64,000 nt of DNA from Streptomyces bottropensis ATCC 25435 (lineage in GTDB: Bacteria; Actinomycetota; Actinomycetes; Streptomycetales; Streptomycetaceae): NCBI RefSeq assembly GCF_000383595.1, contig NZ_KB911581.1, positions 8,329,519 through 8,393,518 on the forward strand, written 5' to 3'. Of this stretch, positions 56,722 through 64,000 are shown piece by piece. A program made the position numbers and the translations under genes. Under the pieces are notes generated by a model. It was not told where the DNA came from and did no database searches. It worked only from the letters and a program-made list of their open reading frames with translations. Each line of letters begins with the position of its first letter. Positions within the stretch are counted from its first letter, which is position 1.

Positions 56722-57363
56722 ATGTCTGTCATCCACCGCACCTGGCTCAAGCCCACCAAGCTCGAACTCCTGACCTCCTGGCTGCCCACCCGCCCCTGGT
56801 ACGCGGGCGGCCCGGACGCCCCGGTGCTCGCCAAGGCCGGCGGCTTCCGTCTGGACGACCCGGAGGGCGAGGTCGGCATCGAGTTCATGGTCGCCGCCGA
56901 CACCTCCGGCCCCGCCCCGGTGCACTACCTGGTCCCCCTCACCTACCGGAGCGCCCCGCTCCCGGGCGCCGACCACGCCCTCGTCGGCACCCTGGAACAC
57001 GGCGTCCTCGGCAAGCGCTGGGCCTACGACGGCTGCCACGATGCCGTGCTGCTCACCCAGCTCCTGGCCCTGTTCGAGGGCCGCGCCGAACCCCAGGCCC
57101 AGAGCGTCTCGGACACCCCGGACCACGAGATCACCCACTCCTACGCGGGTGACGGCCCCCTCTCCACGACCGACGCGCGCGCCACGGACACCCCCGAGGC
57201 CACCGAAGTGCCGCTCGCTCCCCTCCCCACCGTCCTGCACCTGAACCGCGTCCTGCGGCCCGGCTCCCTCGACCTGCCGGCCGCCGCGAAGGGCCAGGTC
57301 ACCGGCCACTGGACCCTGCCGGACGAGACCCGGGCGCGCGGGGTCTTCGCCGTGCTGCGGTGA
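56722..57363 (+). CDS. Maltokinase N-terminal cap-like domain protein
   Basis: 213 residues similar to the N-terminal cap of mycobacterial/Streptomyces maltokinases: SVIHRTWLKPTKLELLTSWL, EFMVAADTSGPAPVHYLVPLTYRSAPLPG and GTLEHGVLGKRWAYDGCHDAVLL. The kinase domain is absent, so it is a stand-alone cap protein, often annotated as a branching-enzyme-associated protein. Residues 128-170 (ARATDTPEATEVPLAP) are low complexity. Function unknown; a link to trehalose/glycogen metabolism is inferred from family only. Confidence 0.75.
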   Translation: MSVIHRTWLKPTKLELLTSWLPTRPWYAGGPDAPVLAKAGGFRLDDPEGEVGIEFMVAADTSGPAPVHYLVPLTYRSAPLPGADHALVGTLEHGVLGKRWAYDGCHDAVLLTQLLALFEGRAEPQAQSVSDTPDHEITHSYAGDGPLSTTDARATDTPEATEVPLAPLPTVLHLNRVLRPGSLDLPAAAKGQVTGHWTLPDETRARGVFAVLR

Positions 57364-57452
57364 TCGCTCGGCGATCCACCCGGAAAATCACTTGAGCACC
57401 GTCGCCACGGTTCCTAATGTGGTGCCCACGCCGAAAGGAGGTGATCGGGTAC

Positions 57453-57491
57453 ATGTATGAAACCCGGACGCGCGAGGTGGCTGCGGGCTAG
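57453..57491 (+). CDS. 12-codon micro-ORF with near-complete Shine-Dalgarno match
   Basis: The frame MYETRTREVAAG ends at TAG 57491. Upstream, AAAGGAGGTGATC (57434-57446) is a 13-base perfect complement to the 3' end of Streptomyces 16S rRNA, with GGAGG 11 nt before the ATG. So strong a site in front of so short an ORF suggests a regulatory leader. An overlapping frame from ATG 57457 is longer but lacks coding pattern. Confidence 0.55.
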   Translation: MYETRTREVAAG

Positions 57492-57570
57492 CGCCCGTCA
57501 CCATTCTCAGTGCGGTGTCGGACCCGCGTGTGCTCTGTACACGCAGCCGGCCCAATCTCAAGCAGTCACC

Positions 57571-57644
57571 CGACCCGCAGACTCGCCGGTACGTCCGGCC
57601 GGCTTCTTCGCCCTTGGGCGGAGGGACCCAGAGTCTGCGGGTCG
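57571..57644 (+). ncRNA. Structured RNA with a three-way junction
   Basis: A perfect 14-bp stem joins CGACCCGCAGACTC (57571-57584) and GAGTCTGCGGGTCG (57631-57644). Inside are a 5-bp hairpin (GCCGG/CCGGC, loop TACGT) and a 7-bp or longer hairpin with a CUUG tetraloop (57606-57623). It lies between the micro-ORF and the cysteine leader peptide. It could be a terminator with internal structure, an attenuator or a riboswitch; no known class was recognised. Confidence 0.6.
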
Positions 57645-57677
57645 TCTGCGTTTCGTAGGGCGCAGTATGCTTTCACC

Positions 57678-57755
57678 ATGCTTCCGATACTCGTTCGACG
57701 CCGACACGTGGATTACGTGCGCGTCACGAGCACGGGCTGTCGGCCTTCCGTCTGA
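57678..57755 (+). CDS. Conserved-type leader peptide with RRHVDYVRV...C motif
   Basis: 25 residues including RRRHVDYVRVTSTGC. This matches the 'putative leader peptide' family of Streptomyces (RRHVDLxRxxSxxC), which precedes sulfur and cysteine-related genes and is proposed to work as an attenuator sensing cysteine. A TATGCT -10-like box at 57666-57671 lies 6 nt before the ATG, so the message may be leaderless. The oxygenase gene begins 44 bp downstream. Confidence 0.7.
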   Translation: MLPILVRRRHVDYVRVTSTGCRPSV

Positions 57756-57799
57756 CCTCGCCGCCCGCCCCAGCCCTTCCTCCTCCTCGGACGCATCCC

Positions 57800-58828
57800 A
57801 TGACGAACACAGCGACGGTCTCGTCGTACCTCCAGTTGCCCATCATCGATCTCTCCGCCGCCGACCGCGGGCCCGAGGCGCGGGCGCTGTTGCACGCGCA
57901 GTTGCACAGCGCCGCGCACGACGTGGGGTTCTTCCAGCTCGTCGGGCACGGAGTGGGTGAGGACGAGATCGCGCGGCTCACCGGCGCCGTGCGGGAGTTC
58001 TTCGCCCTGCCCGAGGCCGAGCGGCTGGCCCTCGACAACGTCAACTCGCCGCACTTCCGGGGGTACACGCGGACCGGGGACGAGCGGACGGGCGGGAGCC
58101 GGGACTGGCGGGACCAGCTGGACATCGGGGCCGAGCGGCCCGCGCGCGTCCCGGGGGACGGTGAGCCCGCCTACTGGTGGCTGCAGGGGCCCAACCAGTG
58201 GCCCGGCTCCCTGCCGGGGCTGCGGGACGCCGCCCTCGCGTGGATCGACCGGCTCAGTGGCGTGGCCCAGCGGTTGCTGCGTGAGCTGCTGGTCTCCATC
58301 GGGGCTCCCGCCGATTTCTACGACCCGGTCTTCGGGGAGCGGGCGCATCCGCATCTGAAGCTCGTGCGCTACCCCGGCAGCGCGGGGGACGGCGCCGATC
58401 AGGGGGTGGGGGCCCACAAGGACTACGGGTTCCTGACGCTGCTGCTGCAGGACCAGGTCGGTGGGCTGCAGGTGGAGCGCGCGGACGGGCTGTTCCATGA
58501 CGTGCCGCCGATCCCGGGGGCGTTCGTCGTGAATCTCGGGGAGCTGCTGGAGGTGGCGACCAACGGGTATCTGCTCGCCACCCACCACCGGGTCGTCAGT
58601 CCGGCGGGGGCGACCGAGCGGTTCTCGGTGCCGTTCTTCTACAACCCCCGGCTCGACGCGCGGGTCGAGCCGCTCGTCTTCCCGTACGCGTCCGTCGCGC
58701 CCGGGGTGACCGACGATCCGGGGAACCCGCTGTTCGCCGAGTACGGGTTCAACGAGCTGAAGGGGAAGCTGCGGGCGCATCCGCTGGTCGCGGAGCGGCA
58801 TCACGCGGGGCTGCTCAGCCCCGCGTGA
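57800..58828 (+). CDS. Isopenicillin N synthase-family Fe(II) oxygenase
   Basis: 342 residues. The N-terminal DIOX_N-like half (LPIIDLSAADRGPEARALLH, GFFQLVGHG) is followed by the 2OG-Fe(II) oxygenase core. Iron ligands are visible as HxD in VGAHKDYGFLTLLLQDQVGG and a distal His in LATHHRVVSP; the RxS motif that binds 2-oxoglutarate is ERFSVPFFYNP. The substrate is unknown. The upstream leader region suggests control tied to translation. It ends 15 bp before the convergent citrate synthase gene. Confidence 0.87.
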   Translation: MTNTATVSSYLQLPIIDLSAADRGPEARALLHAQLHSAAHDVGFFQLVGHGVGEDEIARLTGAVREFFALPEAERLALDNVNSPHFRGYTRTGDERTGGSRDWRDQLDIGAERPARVPGDGEPAYWWLQGPNQWPGSLPGLRDAALAWIDRLSGVAQRLLRELLVSIGAPADFYDPVFGERAHPHLKLVRYPGSAGDGADQGVGAHKDYGFLTLLLQDQVGGLQVERADGLFHDVPPIPGAFVVNLGELLEVATNGYLLATHHRVVSPAGATERFSVPFFYNPRLDARVEPLVFPYASVAPGVTDDPGNPLFAEYGFNELKGKLRAHPLVAERHHAGLLSPA

Positions 58829-58843
58829 CCTGAGCCGGATCCG

Positions 58844-59944
58844 CTAGCCGGCGATGTCGTCGTACCCGGCGATCTCCCGCGGGCCGCGCGCGGCCGGGCC
58901 CACGTAGCGGGCGGAGGGGCGGACGAGGCGGCCGGTGCGCTTCTGTTCGAGGATGTGGGCGGACCAGCCCGCCGTGCGGGCGCAGGTGAACATCGACGTG
59001 AACATGTGGGCCGGGACCTCGGCGAAGTCGAGGACGATCGCGGCCCAGAACTCGACGTTCGTGGCGAGGACGCGGTCGGGGCGGCGGGCGTGGAGTTCGG
59101 CCAGGGCCGCCTTCTCCAGGGCCTCGGCGACCTCGAAGCGGGGGGCGCCGAGGTCGCGGGCGGTGCGGCGCAGGACGCGGGCGCGGGGGTCCTCGGCTCG
59201 GTAGACGCGGTGGCCGAAGCCCATGAGGCGTTCGCCCTTGTCGAGGGCCTGCTTGACGTAGGCGTCGGCGTCGCCCGTGCGTTCGATCTCCTCGATCATG
59301 CCGAGGACGCGGGAGGGAGCGCCTCCGTGGAGGGGGCCGGACATGGCGCCCACGGCGCCGGAGAGGGCCGCCGCCACGTCCGCGCCGGTCGAGGCGATGA
59401 CGCGCGCGGTGAAGGTGGAGGCGTTCATGCCGTGCTCGGCCGCCGAGGTCCAGTAGGCGTCGACCGCCGCGACGTGCTTGGGGTCGGGTTCGCCGCGCCA
59501 GCGGATCATGAAGCGTTCGACGACGGACTGGGCCTTGTCGATCTCGCGCTGCGGGACCATGGGGTGGCCCTGGCCGCGCGCGGACTGGGCGACGTAGGAC
59601 AGGGCCATGACGGCGGCGCGGGCGAGGTCGGCGCGGGCCTGCTGCTCGTCGATGTCCAGGAGGGGCTTGAGGCCCCAGACCGGGGCGAGCATGGCCAGCG
59701 CGGACTGGACGTCGACGCGGATGTCGCCCGAGTGGACGGGGATGGGGAACGGCTCGGCGGGCGGCAGGCCGGGGCGGAAGGCGCCGTCGACGAGCAGGCC
59801 CCAGACGTTGCCGAAGGAGACGTGGCCGACCAGGTCCTCGATGTCGACGCCGCGGTACCGGAGCGCGCCGCCCTCCTTGTCCGGTTCGGCGATCTCCGTC
59901 TCGAACGCGACGACTCCTTCGAGCCCGGGTACGAAGTCGGACAT
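58844..59944 (-). CDS. Citrate synthase (type 2 short form)
   Basis: 366 residues. The catalytic residues are present: His in EHGMNASTF, His in GPLHGGAP, and Asp in EFWAAIVLDF, with GFGHRVYRAEDPRA near the CoA-binding region. It condenses acetyl-CoA and oxaloacetate, or propionyl-CoA for the methylcitrate variants. ATG 59944 follows GAGGAG at good spacing; the longer frame upstream is non-coding. S. coelicolor has a second-copy citrate synthase gene in the same position next to pdxH. Confidence 0.92.
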   Translation of the reverse strand: MSDFVPGLEGVVAFETEIAEPDKEGGALRYRGVDIEDLVGHVSFGNVWGLLVDGAFRPGLPPAEPFPIPVHSGDIRVDVQSALAMLAPVWGLKPLLDIDEQQARADLARAAVMALSYVAQSARGQGHPMVPQREIDKAQSVVERFMIRWRGEPDPKHVAAVDAYWTSAAEHGMNASTFTARVIASTGADVAAALSGAVGAMSGPLHGGAPSRVLGMIEEIERTGDADAYVKQALDKGERLMGFGHRVYRAEDPRARVLRRTARDLGAPRFEVAEALEKAALAELHARRPDRVLATNVEFWAAIVLDFAEVPAHMFTSMFTCARTAGWSAHILEQKRTGRLVRPSARYVGPAARGPREIAGYDDIAG

Positions 59945-60073
59945 CAGGCGGCTCCTCTTGATGCGGGCGACAGGGGTTCCAAAACCATACGCCTGAGTGC
60001 CAGGTTTGGGGAGAGTTCGCGGCACTCAGTGCCACTTCTCCACCGGAGGCCGTTGATACGGCAGGATGACCGT

Positions 60074-60727
60074 GTGAACGATCACGACCCCGCCGTCATG
60101 CGCAAGCAGTACCGCGCCGACGGCCTCGACGAGAGCGAGCTGGCCGACGACCCGATGGAGCAGTTCGCGCGGTGGTTCGGGCAGGCCGCGCGGGAGGGCG
60201 CGGTGTTCGAGCCGAACGCCATGGTCGTGTCGACGGCGGACGCCGAGGGGCGGCCGAGTTCCCGTACGGTGCTGATGAAGGCGTACGACGCGCGGGGCTT
60301 CGTCTTCTACACGAACTACGGCTCCCGCAAGGCCCGTGACCTGGCGGACAACCCGCACGTCTCGCTGCTGTTCCCCTGGCACGGGATCGCCCGGCAGGTG
60401 ATCGTGACGGGGACGGCACGGCGGACCGGGCGGGACGAGACGGCGGCGTACTTCCGGACGCGACCGCATGGTTCACAGCTGGGGGCGTGGGCCAGCGCGC
60501 AGTCCTCGGTGATCTCCTCACGGGTCGAACTGGACGCCGCGTACGAGGAGTTGCACGCCCGCTATCCGGAGGGTGAGCAGGTGCCGGTGCCACCGGACTG
60601 GGGCGGTTTCCGGGTGACGCCGCAGGCGGTGGAGTTCTGGCAGGGGCGGGGGAACCGGCTGCACGACCGGCTGCGGTACACGGCGGAGCCGGACGGGTCG
60701 TGGCGGGTGGAGCGGCTCAGCCCGTAG
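60074..60727 (+). CDS. pdxH: Pyridoxine/pyridoxamine 5'-phosphate oxidase
   Basis: 217 residues. FMN-dependent oxidase producing pyridoxal 5'-phosphate. Family signatures are RTVLMKAYDARGFVFYTNYG, SRKARDLADNPHVSLLFPW and the C-terminal VEFWQGRGNRLHDRLRY. Length and motifs are canonical, unlike the paralogue at 19.6 kb. GTG 60074 with AGGA upstream; a stop in the same frame rules out nearby ATG starts. It is divergent from citrate synthase. Confidence 0.92.
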   Translation: MNDHDPAVMRKQYRADGLDESELADDPMEQFARWFGQAAREGAVFEPNAMVVSTADAEGRPSSRTVLMKAYDARGFVFYTNYGSRKARDLADNPHVSLLFPWHGIARQVIVTGTARRTGRDETAAYFRTRPHGSQLGAWASAQSSVISSRVELDAAYEELHARYPEGEQVPVPPDWGGFRVTPQAVEFWQGRGNRLHDRLRYTAEPDGSWRVERLSP

Positions 60728-60808
60728 GGATTCGGGTCCCGTGACCGTCGGTCCGGTACGTCGTCGGGTCCGTACCTCGTCGGGCCCGTACCTCGTCGGT
60801 TGCGTACG

Positions 60809-61510
60809 TCAGCCCAGGGCCTCGTCCAGCAGGGCCGCCCATTGGTTCACCACGCTGTCGCGGCGGCCGGTGTCGTCGGTGAGGAGGTTGGCGAGGCCGA
60901 GGCCGCGGGCCATGTCGAGCAGGCCCTGGACGGTCTCGCGGACGCCGGGGACGGTCTCGTCGGCGCGCAGGAGTTCGACGGCGATGCGGTGGGTCTCGCG
61001 GCCGACGCGGGCTTCGAGTTCGGTGACGCGCAGGCGCAGCTGCTCCTCGTTGGAGGCGGCGACCCAGAGGTGGAGGGCGGCGCGGAAGAGGGGGCCGGTG
61101 AAGAGGTCGACGACGGCGGCGACGACGGCCCGACGGTCGGCGGGGCCCTCGGGGAAGAGGGCGCGCAGAGCGAGGGAGCGCTCCTCGGCGACGTACTCGA
61201 CGGCGGCGGTGAAGAGGTCCTCGCGAGTGCGGAAGTGGTGCTGGGCGGCGCCTCGGGAGACGCCGGCGCGCTCGGCGACGACGGAGACGGTGGAGCCGGC
61301 CCAGCCGTGTTCGGCGAGGCAGGACACGGCGGCTTCCAGGAGCCGCTTGCGGGTGACCCGGCTGCGGTCCTGCTTGGGGCCCCGGTCCGCCACCGTGCCG
61401 GGTTCGGCGCCGATGTCCGTCCCGGTGTCGGTCCCGGAGCCGATGCCGGTCTCGGTTCCGGTCTCGGTTCCGGTCTCGTCCGATGTGCCCACCGCGCTCA
61501 CAGCACCCAT
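60809..61510 (-). CDS. TetR-family regulator of the cinnamate-CoA ligase operon
   Basis: 233 residues. A repetitive Gly/Thr/Asp-rich N-terminal extension of about 45 residues (GTETGTETG, GTDTGTDIG) precedes the TetR DNA-binding domain (RVTRKRLLEAAVSCLAEHGW, VVAERAGVSRGAAQHHFRT). The gene overlaps the hydratase stop by 13 bp and so belongs to the CoA-ligase operon. It corresponds in position to the TetR gene next to ScCCL in S. coelicolor. No CTGAC-N5-GTCAG sites lie near it, so it is a weaker candidate for the regulon than the TetR at 15 kb. Confidence 0.85.
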   Translation of the reverse strand: MGAVSAVGTSDETGTETGTETGIGSGTDTGTDIGAEPGTVADRGPKQDRSRVTRKRLLEAAVSCLAEHGWAGSTVSVVAERAGVSRGAAQHHFRTREDLFTAAVEYVAEERSLALRALFPEGPADRRAVVAAVVDLFTGPLFRAALHLWVAASNEEQLRLRVTELEARVGRETHRIAVELLRADETVPGVRETVQGLLDMARGLGLANLLTDDTGRRDSVVNQWAALLDEALG

Positions 61511-62244
61511 CCCGGTTCCCTTCTTTCGAGGAAGGCCGTCATGCCCTCGCGGGCGTCGGCGGAGGCGAACAGCCGGGACGAGAGCCGGGTCAGTTCGCCC
61601 GCGTCCCGGTCGAAGTTCTCCAGCACCTTAGTCGTGAGCAGCTGTTTCGCCTCCGCCAGGGCCCTCGGTGAGGCCCGGCGCAGCCCGTCGAGGACGGGTT
61701 CGAGTACGGCGTCGACCTCGGCGCCGGCGTCGGTGATCAGCCCGATGCGGGCGGCTTCGGCGGGGCCGAACCGTTCGCCGGTGAGGTAGTAGCGCGCGAG
61801 GGCGCGCGGATCGGTACGGGGGCGCAGGGTGAGGGAGATGACGGCGGGCGCGACACCGATGCGGACCTCGGTGAGGGCGAAGGTGGCCTCGGGTCCGGCG
61901 GCGGCGATGTCGCAGGCCCCGAGCAGGCCGAGGCCGCCAGCGCGGACGTGCCCGGTGACGCGCGCGACGACGGGCTTCGGCAGCTCCAGGAGCTGCCGGA
62001 AGAGGTCGACCAGGGCCTGCGGGTCGGGCGGGTCGCGCAGGTCGGCGCCGGCGCAGAAGGTGTTGCCGGTGTGGGTGAGGACGACGGCCCGTACGGCGTC
62101 GTCCTTGCCGCACCGGTCGAGGGCGTCGCGGAGTGCGGCGACGAGGGCCGCCGAGAGGGCGTTGCGGTTGGCCGGGGAGTCGAGGGTGAGGGTGGTGATG
62201 CCCCGGTGGTGTGCGGTGCCTACGAGGGGTTCGGTGTCCGTCAC
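61498..62244 (-). CDS. Enoyl-CoA hydratase family protein
   Basis: 248 residues. Crotonase marks LTLDSPANRNALSAALVAAL, GNTFCAGADLRDPPD, KPVVARVTGHVRAGGLGLLG and FALTEVRIGVAPAVISL; the usual second catalytic Glu region reads LTEVRIGV. It overlaps the CoA ligase by four bases (ATGA) and the tetR gene by 13, forming a tight operon that likely processes aromatic or branched acyl-CoA made by the ligase. Confidence 0.88.
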   Translation of the reverse strand: MTDTEPLVGTAHHRGITTLTLDSPANRNALSAALVAALRDALDRCGKDDAVRAVVLTHTGNTFCAGADLRDPPDPQALVDLFRQLLELPKPVVARVTGHVRAGGLGLLGACDIAAAGPEATFALTEVRIGVAPAVISLTLRPRTDPRALARYYLTGERFGPAEAARIGLITDAGAEVDAVLEPVLDGLRRASPRALAEAKQLLTTKVLENFDRDAGELTRLSSRLFASADAREGMTAFLERREPGWVL

Positions 62245-63809
62245 AGGCGCTCCCTGAGTTCGCGGCGGAGGATCTTCCCGGAGGCCGCGCGGGGCACGGC
62301 GTCGATGAAGGTGACGTGGCGGACGCGCTTGTAGGGGGCGACGCGTTCGGCGACGTACATCATGATCTCGCCCTCGGAGAGTTCACCGCCGGTGGGGCGG
62401 CGGACGACGAAGGCGTGCGGGACCTCGTTGCCGTCGTCGTTGTAGTGGCCGATGACGGCCGCGTCGGTGATGCCGGGGTGGGTGACGAGGAGGGCTTCGA
62501 GTTCGGCGGGGGCGACCTGGAACCCCTTGTACTTGATCAGTTCCTTGACGCGGTCGACGACGTACAGCCAGCCGTCGGCGTCGGTGTGGCCGATGTCGCC
62601 GGTGGAGAGCCAGCCGTCGGCGTCGATCATGTCGGCGGTGGCCTGGGGGCGGCCCAGGTAGCCCTTCATGACCTGGGGGCCCCGGATGACGATCTCGCCC
62701 GGTTCGCCGGGGCCGAGGTCCGTGCCGGGGTCGTCGAGGGAGACGATCCGCATCTCGGTGCCGGCGATGAGCCTGCCCACGGTGCCGGGGGGCGCGGAGG
62801 CGGCCCGGTCGAGGGGCACGATGTGGGAGCAGGGGGACAGTTCGGTCATGCCGTAGCCCTGGACGACGGGTGGCAGGCCGAGGCGGGCGGAGCAGGCGGC
62901 GGCGAGCCTCGCGTCGAGGGGTGCGGCGGCGGAGAGGATGTGCCGGACCGTGGAGAGGTCGTGTCGCTCGGCCGCCGGATGCTTGGCGAGGGCGAGGACG
63001 ATCGGCGGGGCCACGTAGAGGTGGGTGATGCGGTGCCGGACGATCGCCGCGAGGTAGCTCTCCAGGTCGAAGCGGGGCAGGACGACGACCGTGGCGCCGA
63101 GTCGCAGCGGGGCGTTCATCAGGGCGGTGAGACCGTAGATGTGGAAGAACGGCAGGACGGCGAGGATGCGGTCGCCGGGGCCCGCCGGCATGACCGGTTC
63201 GAGCTGGGCGAGGTTGGTGGCGATGGACCGGTGGGTGAGCATGACCCCCTTGGGGACGCCGGTGGTGCCGGAGGAGTACGGCAGGACCGCCACGTCCGTG
63301 ACCGGGTCGATGTCGACGGCCGGTTCGGGTGCCGCACCGGCGAGCATGTCGATCAGCGAGCGGTGCCCGGGAGCGCTGTCGCAGACGAAGATCTCCCGTA
63401 TGCCGCCGACGCGTTCGGCGGCGGCGCGGGCGGTCTGCAGCAGCGGGGAGACGGTGACGATCCAGCTCGCCCCCGAGTCCCGCAGCTGGGTGGCCAGCTC
63501 TCCGGGGGTGGCCAGCGGGTGCGCGGTGGTGACCGTGGCGCCCGCGCGGGTGGCCGCGTAGAACGCCGTCGGGTAGGCGATCGTGTTGGGGCTGTGCAGG
63601 GCGAGGACGTCGCCCTTGCCCACGCCCGCCTCGGCGAACGCGGCGGCGAGGCGCCGGTGGAAGCGGTCCACCTGTTCGTAGGTGAGGGTCGTGCCGTCGA
63701 CGCCGTCGATCAGCGCGGGCAGGTCGCCGAACTCGGCGGCACGGGCCAGTACGGCGTCGTGGATGGGGAGTTCGACGGGTGGGACGTCTGCGTACTCGCT
63801 GCGGAACAT
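62241..63809 (-). CDS. Cinnamate/4-coumarate:CoA ligase (ScCCL type)
   Basis: 522 residues, the length of S. coelicolor ScCCL (SCO4383), with an N-terminal MFRSEYADVPPVELPIHDAV closely like that protein. AMP-binding motif VLPYSSGTTGVPKGVMLTH, YGMTELSPCSHIV, GWLSTGDIG and VKELIKYKGFQVAPAELEAL are canonical for the 4CL family. It activates cinnamic and coumaric acids to their CoA thioesters. It is first in an operon with a hydratase and TetR gene; an acyl-CoA dehydrogenase gene ends 67 bp upstream. Confidence 0.92.
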   Translation of the reverse strand: MFRSEYADVPPVELPIHDAVLARAAEFGDLPALIDGVDGTTLTYEQVDRFHRRLAAAFAEAGVGKGDVLALHSPNTIAYPTAFYAATRAGATVTTAHPLATPGELATQLRDSGASWIVTVSPLLQTARAAAERVGGIREIFVCDSAPGHRSLIDMLAGAAPEPAVDIDPVTDVAVLPYSSGTTGVPKGVMLTHRSIATNLAQLEPVMPAGPGDRILAVLPFFHIYGLTALMNAPLRLGATVVVLPRFDLESYLAAIVRHRITHLYVAPPIVLALAKHPAAERHDLSTVRHILSAAAPLDARLAAACSARLGLPPVVQGYGMTELSPCSHIVPLDRAASAPPGTVGRLIAGTEMRIVSLDDPGTDLGPGEPGEIVIRGPQVMKGYLGRPQATADMIDADGWLSTGDIGHTDADGWLYVVDRVKELIKYKGFQVAPAELEALLVTHPGITDAAVIGHYNDDGNEVPHAFVVRRPTGGELSEGEIMMYVAERVAPYKRVRHVTFIDAVPRAASGKILRRELRERL

Positions 63810-63875
63810 GGTTCCTCCTCGTGCGCTCCGGCTCGTGACGCCGCGCTCCGGCGACGTGGGGCGGCGCCCGGCGGC

Positions 63876-64000
63876 TCAGTACGACTTCGGCAGGCCCAGG
63901 GTCTGGTGGGAGACGTAGTTGAGAATCATCTCCCGGCTCACCGGCGCGATACGAGACACGCGCGCGGCCGTGATGAGCGAGGCGAGGCCGAACTCGGCCG
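63876..64000 (-). CDS. Acyl-CoA dehydrogenase, C-terminal part (partial)
   Basis: Runs off the right end. The visible C-terminus reads VSREMILNYVSHQTLGLPKSY, typical of acyl-CoA dehydrogenases next to ScCCL-type ligases. It is upstream of and in the same direction as the ligase. Confidence 0.75.
   Translation of the reverse strand, partial: AEFGLASLITAARVSRIAPVSREMILNYVSHQTLGLPKSY

Noticed and set aside
57457..57960. 167-codon open frame across the structured leader
   Set aside because: It crosses the RNA stem and leader peptide and overlaps the oxygenase start; composition is not coding.
1..64000. KstR or KstR2 steroid operators (TnnAACnnGTTnnA, AAGCAAnnnTTGCTT)
   Set aside because: None were noticed at the acyl-CoA promoters by eye; the shared site is a different palindrome. 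A matrix scan was not run.
1..64000. CRISPR arrays, tRNA/rRNA genes, transposases or integrases
   Set aside because: No spacer-repeat arrays, clover-leaf genes or recombinase motifs were recognised.

Overview
The window is high-GC actinobacterial DNA, almost certainly a Streptomyces chromosome. The codon pattern, many GTG starts, frequent 4-bp stop/start overlaps and gene content all fit. Several loci are recognisable from Streptomyces coelicolor by family and order. These are afsR and afsS at the left with the afsK kinase 7 kb further on, purU followed by an SCO4402-type gene, a DmdR1-type iron regulator followed by a SIS-domain gene, and at the right citrate synthase, pdxH, tetR, enoyl-CoA hydratase and a cinnamate/4-coumarate:CoA ligase. 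I see no rRNA, tRNA, CRISPR array, integrase or insertion sequence.

Layout. 0-4.3 kb: afsR, afsS and a DUF6247 gene. 4.3-8.5 kb: divergent acyl-CoA ligase and lipid-transfer-protein/DUF35/hydratase operons. 8.7-14.4 kb: an ECF sigma factor with a membrane partner, afsK (split by a frameshift) and a VOC protein. 15-38 kb: a catabolic island with four acyl-CoA dehydrogenases, a second lipid-transfer protein and DUF35 protein, an ADP-forming CoA ligase, a hydratase, flavin enzymes, SDR, alcohol dehydrogenase, cyclase-family hydrolase, amidohydrolase and a second acyl-CoA ligase. A TetR gene sits at its left edge. 33.7-43.5 kb: signalling genes (HATPase, EF-hand, STAS, ECF sigma with a zinc-finger/MDMPI anti-sigma). 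43.7-64 kb: mostly core Streptomyces genes.

The main discovery is a shared operator. Fourteen copies or near-copies of a 15-bp palindrome, CTGAC-N5-GTCAG (best copy CTGACGGACCGTCAG), lie in front of the acyl-CoA genes between position 38 and 38,282 and essentially nowhere else in the window. They mark eight promoter regions and define one dispersed regulon. The neighbouring TetR at 14954-15601 is the best candidate repressor and carries a near-match over its own start codon. The regulon surrounds and interleaves with afsR/afsS/afsK, and one operator lies about 140 bp upstream of afsR. Gene content suggests CoA activation, dehydrogenation, hydration and retro-aldol cleavage of a branched or alicyclic carboxylate. 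The substrate cannot be read from the sequence.

Other notable signals are a terminator-like hairpin in the afsS leader, an inverted pair of perfect DnaA boxes inside the cyclase gene, and a three-part regulatory region (micro-ORF with an almost full-length Shine-Dalgarno match, three-way-junction RNA, cysteine-containing leader peptide) at 57.4-57.8 kb. An alpha/beta hydrolase has Ala in place of its nucleophilic Ser, and several short tandem repeats occur. Identifications rest on reading translated sequences and recalled family features; no database search was run.
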